Shown in pieces: positions 1 to 8,102 of a DNA stretch of 15,968 nucleotides. Origin of the DNA: Polyrhizophydium stewartii (taxonomy: Eukaryota; Chytridiomycota; Chytridiomycetes; Rhizophydiales); assembly GCA_027604665.1 (NCBI GenBank), contig JADGIZ010000324.1:1-15968 (forward strand). The letters are read 5' to 3'. The notes below the pieces were generated by a model. It was given only the letters and a program-made list of their open reading frames with translations. It did not search any database and had not been told where the DNA came from. Numbering within the stretch: position 1 is the first letter of the stretch; every line of letters begins with the position of its first letter. Made by a program: the position numbers and the translations under genes.

Positions 1-249
1 ACTCCCGCCAAGAAGGCCGCTCCCGCCAAGAAGGACGAGTCGTCGGACGAGGACTCTGACGAGGACTCGGACGACTCGGACGACGAGGAGGAGGAGGCCA
101 AGCCGGCTGCCAAGGCTGCGCCTGCCACTCCCGCCAAGAAGGCCGCTCCCGCCAAGAAGGACGAGTCGTCGGACGAGGACTCTGACGAGGACTCGGACGA
201 CTCCGACGACGAGGAGGAGGAGAAGCCGGCTGCCAAGGCTGCGCCCGCC
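1..249 (+). repeat. Tandem 126/123-bp coding repeat in the nucleolin-like gene
   Basis: Bases 1-126 are repeated almost identically at 127-249. The second copy differs by a few substitutions and lacks one in-frame GCC codon. Each unit encodes a Thr-Pro-Ala-Lys-Lys basic segment followed by a Ser/Asp/Glu acidic run. A degenerate third unit follows to about 360. The array may extend left of the window. Confidence 0.9.
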
Positions 250-1483
250 AAGGCTGCGCCTGCCAAGGCCGCTGCCGCCAAGAAGGACGACTCGTCGGAC
301 GAGGACTCGGACGACGACGACGAGGAGGACTCTGACGACGACGACGAGGAGGAGGCTAAGCCTGCGGCCAAGAAGGACGCCGAGAGCTCGTCTGACGATG
401 ACGAGGAGGACGACGACGACGACGAGGACAGCTCGTCTGACGAGGGCGAGGACGAAGAGATGGAGGAGGCGCCCAAGAAGACCAACAACAAGCGCCCGGC
501 GCCTGATGCCGCGGAGCCCGCCAAGAAGCAAAAGGCCAACAACGGCACCGCGGTGGCGGCCGAGTCGTCGGACGCGGCGGTGAGCAACACGGTCTTTGTC
601 GGCAACCTGTCGTGGAACGTGGACGAGGAGACGCTGGCGGCGACGTTTGCCGAGTGCGGCGAGGTCGAGTCTGCGCGCATCATCACGGACAAGAACACGG
701 GCAAGGCCAAGGGCTTTGGCTACGTGACGTTCTCGACGCCCGAGGCCGCGCAGGCTGCCGTGGCGCTGGCCGGCACCGAGGTTGATGGCCGCGAGATCCG
801 CGTCGACATCTCGACCCCCAAGCCCCCCAGGGACCAGCAGCAGCGCCAGGGCCGCGCCGAGAAGCCCCAGTCGGACCCGGCCACGACCCTGTTCCTCGGC
901 AACCTGAGCTTCTCGGTCACGGAGGACGAGATCCGCGAGACGTTCTCGCAGTACGGCGAGCTCGTGTCGGTGCGCTTCCCGACCGACCGCGAGACGGGCA
1001 ACTTCAAGGGGTGCGTGCTCTTGCCAGCGTGTCCCGTTGCCTGTGGTGTTGCTTGACTGCGCGCGCAATGGCTTTTGCTGACGCGTTTCGCGCTTGGATC
1101 TCGCGTGGTGTGCATCGCCCTCCAGCTTTGGCTATGTCGAGTTTGGCGACGTTGACTCGGCCACCAAGGCCCTGGAGAACATCAACGGCACCGAGATTGC
1201 CGGCCGCAACATCCGCATCGACTATGCCGGCAAGCGCGACAACAACAATGGCGGCGGCGCGGGCGGCTTTGGCGGCCGTGGCGGCGGTCGTGGCGGCTTT
1301 GGCGGCCGTGGCGGCGCTCGCGGCGGCGGCTTTGGCGGTCGCGGTGGTGCGCGTGGCGGCGGCCGCGGTGGCTTCGGCGGCCGTGGCGGTGCTCGCGGCG
1401 GCGGCTTTGGCGGCCGCGGCGGTGCTCGTGGCGGCCGTGGCGGCTTCAACAAGCCTGCCGGCACCAAGACCACGTTCGAGTAA
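1..1483 (+). CDS. Nucleolin/Nsr1-like nucleolar RNA-binding protein (5' partial)
   Basis: Exons 1-1010 and 1126-1483 (stop TAA); the frame is open from base 1, so the N terminus lies outside the window. Order: acidic/lysine repeats of the TPAKKAAPAKK plus Ser/Asp/Glu type (bases 1-470), RRM1 (about 586-816; RNP2 VFVGNL, RNP1 KGFGYVTF), RRM2 (about 880-1235; RNP2 LFLGNL, RNP1 split by the intron as KG/FGYVEF), then a Gly/Arg-rich RGG tail ending in KTTFE. This acidic-RRM-RRM-RGG order is that of yeast Nsr1, fission yeast gar2 and nucleolin, nucleolar proteins acting in pre-rRNA processing and ribosome assembly; function here is inferred from architecture. The 115-bp intron (GTGCGT...CTCCAG, CTGAC branch point near 1078) restores the RNP1 frame exactly. 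About 456 residues are visible. It converges on the ARID gene. Confidence 0.93.
1251..1443 (+). repeat. RGG-encoding GC-rich repeat
   Basis: Imperfect repeats of GGCGGC/TTTGGCGG/CGTGGCGG blocks encode alternating FGGRGG, ARGGG and GRGG units. This is the RGG RNA-binding, arginine-methylation-prone tail of the nucleolin-like protein. The skewed composition also produces long Ala/Arg/Pro-rich frames on both strands, which are not genes. Confidence 0.85.
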
Positions 1484-1915
1484 TCTGGCCTCGCTCCAGA
1501 CCACCACCACCTTTTTTTATGGCCGTGGCATCTCCGGCGCATGGCCTCTCTCTCGCGTGCGCGCGAGTGCGCATGTGCCTTTCGCCGCTCTCACTCTTTT
1601 TGACTTTCCTCGCACACACGGACCCCGCAACGGATTCCTCCATTGCCCCACCCGCGCAACAAAAAACACCCCTTGCCTGTGTCTAACTGTCATTTTCTTT
1701 CTTTCTTCTCTGCTCCCCCGACTCTCAACTTCGATTTAAACAGCAGTCACCATTGCCTGATGCGGCATGCGCCAGTGTGTTTGTTTATCCTGCGTTTCGA
1801 TTTTTGGGGTGTTGGCGGTGGGGATCTGGCGCGCACGGGCATGCGATGCGGCACTGCGACCGCGCGCAGCGAGGTCCAAATCACCCCTCGCTCTCGTATC
1901 CATTTGCCGTCCTTG
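1484..1915. other. Convergent intergenic region / overlapping 3' UTRs
   Basis: The stretch between the nucleolin stop and the ARID-gene stop on the other strand. It holds a T7 run near 1511, CT-rich tracts around 1691-1715 and an ATTTAAA near 1734. I see no canonical AATAAA on either strand and no supported ORF, tRNA or C/D-box snoRNA. It most likely holds the two 3' UTRs, and is the longest non-coding gap in the window. Confidence 0.6.
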
Positions 1916-4268
1916 TCACTTGGTCTTGAACTCTGCGAGGATCGCGGCAGCAAACTTGCTGAACTTGGGCTGCACCAGGAGCTCCACGAGCTGCGTCTCA
2001 AACGGCGCAAAGCAAACATGGTTGTCCGGGTGGCGCGCGAGGTTGCGCAGGATGAGCAGCGCGCTGAGCGGGATGCCGCGCAGCTCGTCGCTGGGCTCTG
2101 GGAAGATGGGGCGCTTGGGCACAGCGGCGCCGTTTGTCGCTGCAGCATCGCCCTCGGCCGCCTCTGCTGCGGCTGAAGCCGAAGCGGTGGCAGCAGCAGC
2201 GGCAGCGGCGGCAGCGGCAGCAGCTTCCTCTGGCGCAACGCCAACAACAACCGTTTTGGCATCGACCGAGGCAATCACCGCAGCCGCGTTCGCCAGCGCG
2301 ACGCGTCCAACCGCGGCCTCGTTGTCGCGCCGCGGGCGGATGCCCTTGATGAAGCTCGACGACAGCGCCAGCACGCTCTGCGCAGTCGCAAACGTGCCCT
2401 GCACGACCTTGAGCAGCTCGCTCGTCGGGAGTTGCTGCGCACCCGACGCGCGGCAGTATGCTTCGTACTCGGACGCCAGGCTCGACACCCGCACGGCGTA
2501 GTTGGCGTCCGACTCGAACACGCCCAGCAGCCTTGTGTGTGTGCGTGTGTGTGTGTGCACAGGGCGAAGCGATTCAGGAGACGGGGGTGAGGGAAGCGGC
2601 ATTTTCAGCAGGTGCGTCGCGGAACAAGCGTCGTTTGTCACTCATTCCAGCACTGCGATCAACGCACCAGATCGCGGCGTGAAAGTGGCCCACAGCCGCG
2701 CGGTCGAGAGCCTCGGGCGGCGCAAGCAGCGTCCCCGCAAGCGGCTTGGCCGCCTGCGCGCCATTGGTGGCTGCCGCCGCCGCCGACGGACGGCGCATCG
2801 CAGCAGCAGCAGCCGCCGCCGCATCGGTACTGAAGCTGCGCCAGTGCAGCAGCTTGAACAGCAGCCGCAGCACATTGAACCGCACGCACTGCGTCATGCG
2901 CAAGCCGCAGTCGGGCGTCATGCTCGAGAACAGGTACAAAAACTCCATCACCCCCATGATGATCTCGTCGTCTGGCACAAGCAGCAGCTGGATCAGCCGC
3001 TGCACGACATGCGTCTCGATGCTCTGCAGCGCGCGCTCGTTGGCCTCGTTGTTGGCCAGGTGGATCAGCGCCTGCAGCGCGCTCAGCACGTGCGTGCGGT
3101 CGTTCTCAAACAGCATCTTCTTGAGACACGCCAGGTAAAAGTCCGTCGGCCCGCACAGCGTCAAGTGCGCCGACAGCTGCTGGTAAATATCAAGCGCGTA
3201 CTGCTTGACCTGCACGTACGGCGTCGTCGCCGGCAGCGCCATCGCCTTGGCCACGAGCGTCAGCAGCGCGCTGTCCCGCGAAAACGCCTGCGCGTTCTCG
3301 CGCTCGTGTGCCATGTTGCTGATGATCAGCATCGCCTGCAGCACCCGCTCGTGCAGGATCTCGGCCTCGCTGCTCGTGAACAGCGGCACGTCCGCAAGCG
3401 TCGTGATCCGGATCTTTGCGAGCTCGCGCGGGTCAGACAGGTCGCCCAGCCACGGCAGCGACGACGGCCGCGATATCAGCAGCGGTGCGGCCTCGGGCGC
3501 CGGGATCGGCCGGATCGTCGTCTCAAAGTTGCGCTGCGCCGTGTTGAGCACCAGCTGCGCGAAAAACGGCTGCATGTGCTCAATCAGCGCCTCGGGTAGC
3601 CCCGGGATCATCGCCACGGGTAAGCGATATTTGAACGACATCTTGATCAGTTTGTTGAACGCCCAGTCGATCTCGTTGGGCAGCCCCGACCGCATCGCAA
3701 GCACGAGCCGATTCCGCCAGCCGCCGTAGATGAGCTTGCCTGCATGCATGCCCCGCAGCCGAAGCCGCATCCGCCACCAGCAGACGCACCGCCGTCAGCC
3801 TTGGCCATCAGCGACGCATCCCGGCATCCGCCGCCAAACGCACCGTCATACTCGTCCGTCTCGTCCGTGATGGCAACCACAAACCCGTTGCCCTCGCGCC
3901 GGCGCACACCCGCGAGCGAGTGCGGCGTTGCCTCGGGCGGCAGAGGCACCTCGAACCGCTGGCGCTTGACCGCGCGGCCGGCAGCAGAGGCCGCGGCCGC
4001 CACGGCGGCGGCATTCGCAGCCGCAGCAGCCGCAACGGGGCCCATCTGGTGGTGGTGGAGGTGGTGGTGGAGGCCGCTCGGGTCGGCGCCAAAGACGCCA
4101 GGCATCTCGGCGCGTGGCATGATGCCAGAGTGCAGGCGCTCGTATTCGAGCAGGTAGCGCTGGTAGATCTGCTTGAAAACAAAGGCGCTGTTGGTGCATG
4201 TGCCCGGCAGGTTGAACGGAATGCCGACCCGCTTCCATCCGCGCTCTTGCGTCACCTGCAGGGCAGAG

Positions 4269-4303
<35 letters not shown>

Positions 4304-4798
4304 AGACGGCGGCGACGACGACGAAGACGGCGGCGACAACCGGCGGCGACAGAGGAACCAGCGTCAGCGGATGGCAAAGACGCCTGTTCGAATGCGTGCC
4401 TGGCATGCGCTGCGCTTCCCGCTGCCGCTGCGTGCAGGCTCACCACTTCGTAGCCGCCGGCCTCAATCACGAGCTTGTAAATCTTGAACAGATCCAGGCG
4501 CTTGCCGCCCAACACGGGCTCGCGCTGCAGCGTCGTGCTGCGGGTGTGCAGGCGGGCGTGCGGGCGTGCGGGCGTGCGGGCGTGCGGGCGTGCGGGCGTG
4601 CGGGCGTGCGGGCGTGCGGGCGTGCGTAAGCGTACATGCCTGCACAGAGGCCCTCCCCGCGCGCGAGCTCCGCGCGCAGCACACGCACCCTCGCGAGCGG
4701 TGCAGCTCCTCGAGCTCGGCCATGAAGTGCTCGTACTCGGGCGTGCGGTCGATAGCCGAGTCATCCTGGTCCTCGCGCGCGCGGCTGCGGCCCGACAT
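1916..4798 (-). CDS. RSC9: ARID-domain Rsc9/ARID2-like subunit of a SWI/SNF (RSC/PBAF-type) complex
   Basis: Five exons on the minus strand: 4798-4689, 4537-4444, 4255-3790, 3739-2668, 2531-1916; 785 residues. Phases join exactly at all four introns. Residues about 21-112 form an ARID DNA-binding domain (RSRGTTLQREPVLGGKRLDL, EAGGYEVVTQERGW, FVFKQIYQRYLLEYE). A low-complexity Ala/His linker follows. From about 224 a helical, armadillo-like region of the Rsc9/ARID2 type begins (LIYGGWRNRLVLAMRSGLP, NEIDWAFNKLIKMSFKY), broken by further Ala runs. In yeast and animals such proteins are subunits of RSC or PBAF nucleosome remodelers; that role is inferred. I see no RFX domain or zinc fingers of the kind in animal ARID2, so Rsc9 is the closer match. 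The start is the ATG opening the frame 119 nt after the upstream PDI-like stop. Confidence 0.9.
2534..2557. repeat. (TG)n microsatellite at a 3' splice site
   Basis: TG repeat with one C interruption on the plus strand, read as (CA)n in the ARID-gene transcript. It lies inside intron 4 (2667-2532) and runs up to the acceptor CACACAAG. No AG occurs between the CTGAA branch-point candidates (near 2579 and 2598) and the acceptor. Confidence 0.9.
4271..4336. repeat. (CGA)n trinucleotide repeat in ARID-gene intron 2
   Basis: About eleven perfect CGA units (4271-4303), then two copies of an interrupted GAAGACGGCGGCGAC-like motif. In the transcript it reads TCG/GTC and sits 15 nt before the acceptor at 4256, between a CTGAC branch-point candidate (4367-4363) and the 3' splice site. 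Translating it gives poly-Ser or poly-Asp frames, which I treat as spurious. Confidence 0.9.
4552..4625. repeat. 8-bp tandem repeat (GCGGGCGT)n in ARID-gene intron 1
   Basis: About nine near-perfect head-to-tail copies of an 8-bp unit. It lies within the 151-bp intron 4688-4538, between a possible CTTAC branch point (about 4630) and the CCGCAG acceptor. The transcript version (ACGCCCGC)n contains no AG. Copy number is likely polymorphic. Confidence 0.92.
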
Positions 4799-4917
4799 CC
4801 CGCGTGCGTTGTGTGCCTGCGGCAGGCGTGGGGGCGGGGTGAGGTGTCGGCTGGGACGGGGGTGTCGGCGCGCGCAGGTGTCGCCGTCGACTTGCGGAAG
4901 GCGCAGAAAGTTCAAGT

Positions 4918-7495
4918 TCATTCGGTCTTGTTGGGCACATGGTGGTAGCCCTGCGTCGGCGTCCGCAGAGCATAGACCGCCAGGGCGACAAACGCAATCG
5001 CTGGAAGCACCAGCGTGAGCAGCACATTGTTTGACACAAAGTTCTGCGCACAGGCACGCAGCGCTCGTCAGCAAGCGGCCTCGTCTTCTGCTGCAGTGAC
5101 GATGGCGGCCCAGAACGCACCACTGTGGAAACGAGGCCGCGGTTGAGCGCCTTGGCCGAACGCATGAGCAGGCCAAGGCTGTGCTTGGGCCTGCCGTTGC
5201 CGTCGAGGACCTCCTTGAGCGCGCGGTGGACAACGTCCTTGGCAAACGAGTCGTAGCGCTTGCCCGTCGCGAACGCATCGTAGTACTGCTCCGTCTGCAA
5301 CCAGCCATCTCGGTCAGATTCAGGAAGCCCGCGGGCCGCTCGCTCCGCTGCATCGCAGCACCACGCACCTTGGGCGTTGCAACAACAAAGCGCGGCAGCT
5401 CGTCGCGCTTGACGCCGTACACCGACTTGATGTACTCGGCGTACAGCGACGCGTCCATCCATGCAAACTTGACCTTGTCCTTGAGCGGGTGGTCCACGTC
5501 TGTCTTCCAGAAGCGCGCCGAGCCGCGAAGGTACGCGAGCGACGACTTGCCCTCGGGCGTATTCGGGTCGACGAGCGCCAGGGCGACGGTCTTGCCGCCC
5601 TCGAGGATCTCGGACTGTGTCGAGCTGTCGAGCTTCGTGACAAGCGGGAAGCGCTCCTTCATGATCCAGTCGCGCAGCGCCGTGCGCGACGCGCCGTCGC
5701 CAGAGAAGCTGCCCTCGTACACCGACCTATCGAGCCCACCGTCGCGCACGGCAACCAGCACGGGCTTGCCGTCGTTCGAGGTGCGCAGGCGCTTGAACGC
5801 CGCAGCGCTCGGCGACACATAGATCTTGGCATACGCCTTGACCATCTTCGCAACCGACTGCATGACCTGGAATGGCATGAGGTCCGTCGTCGCCGCATCG
5901 TAGGCAAAGAAGAAGACAATTTCGTGGCGCACAATGACCCTGGGGATCTCATCGGCAGACACGGGCGTGAACGATGGCGAGCTGCGGGGGCAAGAGTCAG
6001 ATGGACAGGCTCGTACGGGTCGGCGTCGGCGGCTGCCCCGCGCACCTGACTGCGTCAATGGCAAACTCCTTGAGACGATCCAGCTGGCGCGAGCCGCTGA
6101 ACGTGGACGGCGGCACGGGTTCGTTGAACCTGCGCGTCGACGAGTGAGCAAGCGGCGCCAAACTCTAGCAGCAGCTGTCAGGGAAAGGCTCACATGATGA
6201 GCGTAGGGAAGCCGCGGATCTTGTACTTTCCGACAAGACCTGCGTCCGCAATCAGCAGATGCATCCACGATATCCAAGGCCTTCGGTGTGCAACGCACTC
6301 TTCTCGGACTCGCAGTCGGCCTTGCCGACATTGACCTTGCCCTTGAGCTCCGAGGCAAGTAGCTCCCACGTCGGCGCCAGGCTCTTGCAGTGGCCGCACC
6401 ACGGCGCGTGGAACATCTGCAGCACAACCGTCAGCAGCGGGCACGCACATGCCACGCTCTCATCGCGGCACGCACCACAAACCACGGGCCGTTGGCGATT
6501 GTCTGGCGATACGAGCAACATCGAACGGTGTCAGCAAGGATGCGGCCGCACTCGCACCCATGCGCAGCCGTGCGCCTGCCTGCTCAAAGTTGGCGGCGGT
6601 CAGATGCACGATCTCGCCCTTGGGGTTGACGCCCGCCTGCGGCTGCGTCTCGGCCGCGGCGATCAGGAGCAGCTCCTCCATCGGGTCCGTCTTGCGCACG
6701 GCCGCAGCGGCGTCCTCGGCATCGGCCTTGATGTCCGGCACGCTCTCGCGGGCGTGCTTGCGGGCATACTGGAGCAACTCCTCGGCGGTGCGCTCCATGA
6801 CCTCTTCCTTCTCGCGGACGCCGTCGCGGTAGTGGAACACGGTTGGGTAGCCGTCGAGCTTGAGGCTCTCGCAGAGGTCTGTCGGCCGAGAAGCGAGCAA
6901 GCTGCCATGGTCAGGCCGCGCCTCGGGTATGCGATCAAGGGCATCGCGGACGCACCCTCGTTGCGGGTGCACTCGACCTTGGCGACGCGGAAGTGCTTGT
7001 CGCGCAGCTCCGCATCGACCTTCTTCTGCAGCTCGAGCCACTGGGGCGTCAGGCTGCGCGGCGTGAGGGCCGAGTCGCGGACGAGGGTGTCAGGATCGTG
7101 TGTCGTGATCGGGACAGGCGAGCAGACAGGGGGCGAGGGTCGCGACTGCCGGTGCTGCGGGCGGGCGGGCACCAAGCAGCCGCACAGCCGTGGAGCGCCG
7201 CGCGCCGCAACGCATGCGCACGGGTGTGCCAGGCGCCTCGGGGAACAGGGCGGCTGGAGGCGACGCACCGCTGACAGTGACCGCACCACGTCGCGCCAAA
7301 GAAGACGAGCCAGTCGCCGCGCTTGACGACGGTGTCGAAGCTGGTCTGCTCGAGGTGGAAGATGTGCTCCTCGGCACGCAGGTAGGCCTGCTTCACTTCC
7401 TCGGCCGTGTCCATCGCGGCGACGGCGAGCGGGCCGCCGCCGGTGCGCAGCGCATGCGGCACGAGCAGCAGCGCGGCAGCAACAAGCCACAACAT
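4918..7495 (-). CDS. Membrane-anchored protein disulfide isomerase-like protein, two thioredoxin active sites
   Basis: Ten exons, minus strand: 7495-7269, 7053-6956, 6878-6580, 6502-6476, 6416-6299, 6239-6194, 6129-6046, 5981-5369, 5294-5121, 5043-4918; 603 residues. An N-terminal signal peptide (MLWLVAAALLLVPHA) is followed by a thioredoxin domain with active site WCGHC (Cys71/Cys74) and a YPTVF cis-Pro strand. A second thioredoxin domain has APWCGHCK (Cys224/Cys227) and GFPTLIMF. The next roughly 200 residues look like redox-inactive thioredoxin-fold domains (ELPRFVVATPK). A single transmembrane helix lies at about 567-588, then a 15-residue tail ending in NKTE. The likely role is catalysing disulfide formation or isomerisation in the ER lumen. 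No KDEL- or KKXX-type retrieval signal is present. Intron 3 (6579-6503) needs a GC donor; the alternative is given in the findings. It is tandem with SEN15 (93 nt upstream). Confidence 0.9.
6476..6502 (-). other. 27-nt micro-exon of the PDI-like gene
   Basis: Exon 4 of the PDI-like gene encodes just TIANGPWFV, the first beta-strand residues before MFHAPWCGHCK of the second thioredoxin domain. It is flanked by CGCCAG and GTGCGT. The joined peptide NFEQ/TIANGPWFV/MFHAPWCGHCK has the spacing seen in PDI-family a-domains, which is the main reason for calling it. Confidence 0.65.
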
Positions 7496-7587
7496 TGTGG
7501 TTTCTGGGGCAACCTGCTCGTTCGGCCTCGCCTCGACCGACACCGATCCACCCGACACCGTCGCAACGCATGCACACTGGCACTTTC

Positions 7588-7593
7588 TTTATG
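7588..7593 (-). terminator. Possible variant polyadenylation hexamer CATAAA
   Basis: CATAAA on the minus strand overlaps the TAA stop of the Sen15-like gene, leaving a very short 3' UTR before the PDI-like gene starts 93 nt on. It is a one-base variant of AATAAA, so support is modest. Confidence 0.35.
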
Positions 7594-8088
7594 GGCAGGG
7601 CTCTGAAAAGTCGAGACGATAGTACACGACACTCGAGTCGGCCGCCACGAGGGCCACGACCGCCGGGCCTGCGGCGATGCCAGCATGGCACCGCATTCGC
7701 TCGATGCGATCCCGCATGCTGCCGTCGAGCAAGTCCGTCAGCGCCAAGATCCGCAGAGAGGCAAGCCGCCGGTCCTCCTCGTAGGACATACCTGTCGGGC
7801 GTCCATACGCTGGCAATCGGCACCGGCACGACGACCGTCGCCGTCTCCCGCCCGCCTTCGCCGCTGAGCTGAACCACAAACGACTCGCCCGTCGGCAGCT
7901 CTTGGACCGCGACGTCGCGCTCGTACCGAGCTGCGCAGCGGGGGGGGGGTCAGTACACCTGGCGAAGGCCGCCGCCTTGTGGGCGTCCCGCGCGCAGCAG
8001 CCTGCCGCTCTCAGGCCCCGCGGCCTCGCACGCGGCCTCGCTCACCAAGCCGCAGGTCGTCGGCGACGAGCTTTGCCAGAGATCGCAT
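7589..8088 (-). CDS. SEN15: tRNA-splicing endonuclease subunit Sen15-like
   Basis: Three exons, minus strand: 8088-8046, 7930-7792, 7718-7589; 103 residues. The recognisable core is VVVPVPIASVW followed by GPAVVALVAADSSVVYYRL near the C terminus. It resembles the human TSEN15 segments TVVPTPI and LAIVESDSTIVYYKL. Sen15 is a small structural, non-catalytic subunit of the heterotetrameric tRNA intron endonuclease; that assignment is inferred from this motif. Introns: 8045-7931 (GTGAGC, TACTGAC branch point, C10 tract, GCGCAG) and 7791-7719 (GTATGT, CTGAC, GGCAG); both restore frame. The start MRSLAKLVADDL was chosen because it gives the N-terminal helix and leaves 14 nt to the divergent uL1m start. 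An alternative N terminus reading through intron 2 would lose the VVVPVPI strand. Confidence 0.8.
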
Positions 8089-8102
8089 CTCGCCGACAGG
8101 CC

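Noticed and set aside
1011..1125. Intronic snoRNA in the nucleolin-like gene (common in animal nucleolin genes)
   Set aside because: I found no C box (RTGATGA) with a matching D box (CTGA) and no H/ACA pattern in these 115 bases.
1004..1739. Ala-rich frames on both strands across the nucleolin RGG region
   Set aside because: They arise from reading GGC/CGT repeats out of frame. The RGG frame is continuous with RRM2 through the intron and is the coding one.
2502..3599. 365-codon plus-strand frame, Arg/His/Gln-rich
   Set aside because: Antisense shadow of ARID-gene exon 4; no recognisable domain and extreme composition.
4552..4625. Tandem repeat as a CRISPR array or telomere-like repeat
   Set aside because: Eight-base units are head-to-tail with no spacers, inside a eukaryotic intron; the unit is not a telomeric type.
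4463..6427. 654-codon minus-strand open frame
   Set aside because: It runs through exon 8 of the PDI-like gene, several introns, the intergenic gap, exon 1 of the ARID gene and its satellite intron. The family-matching exons lie in different frames, so its openness comes from high GC and few stop codons.
6259..7326. 355-codon plus-strand frame
   Set aside because: Antisense to PDI-like exons and introns, Arg/Ala-rich with no domain, and it contradicts the well-supported minus-strand gene.
7589..7879. Alternative Sen15 N terminus reading through intron 2
   Set aside because: The in-frame extension lacks the conserved VVVPVPI strand. Splicing GTATGT (7791) to GGCAG (7719) with a CTGAC branch point restores it.
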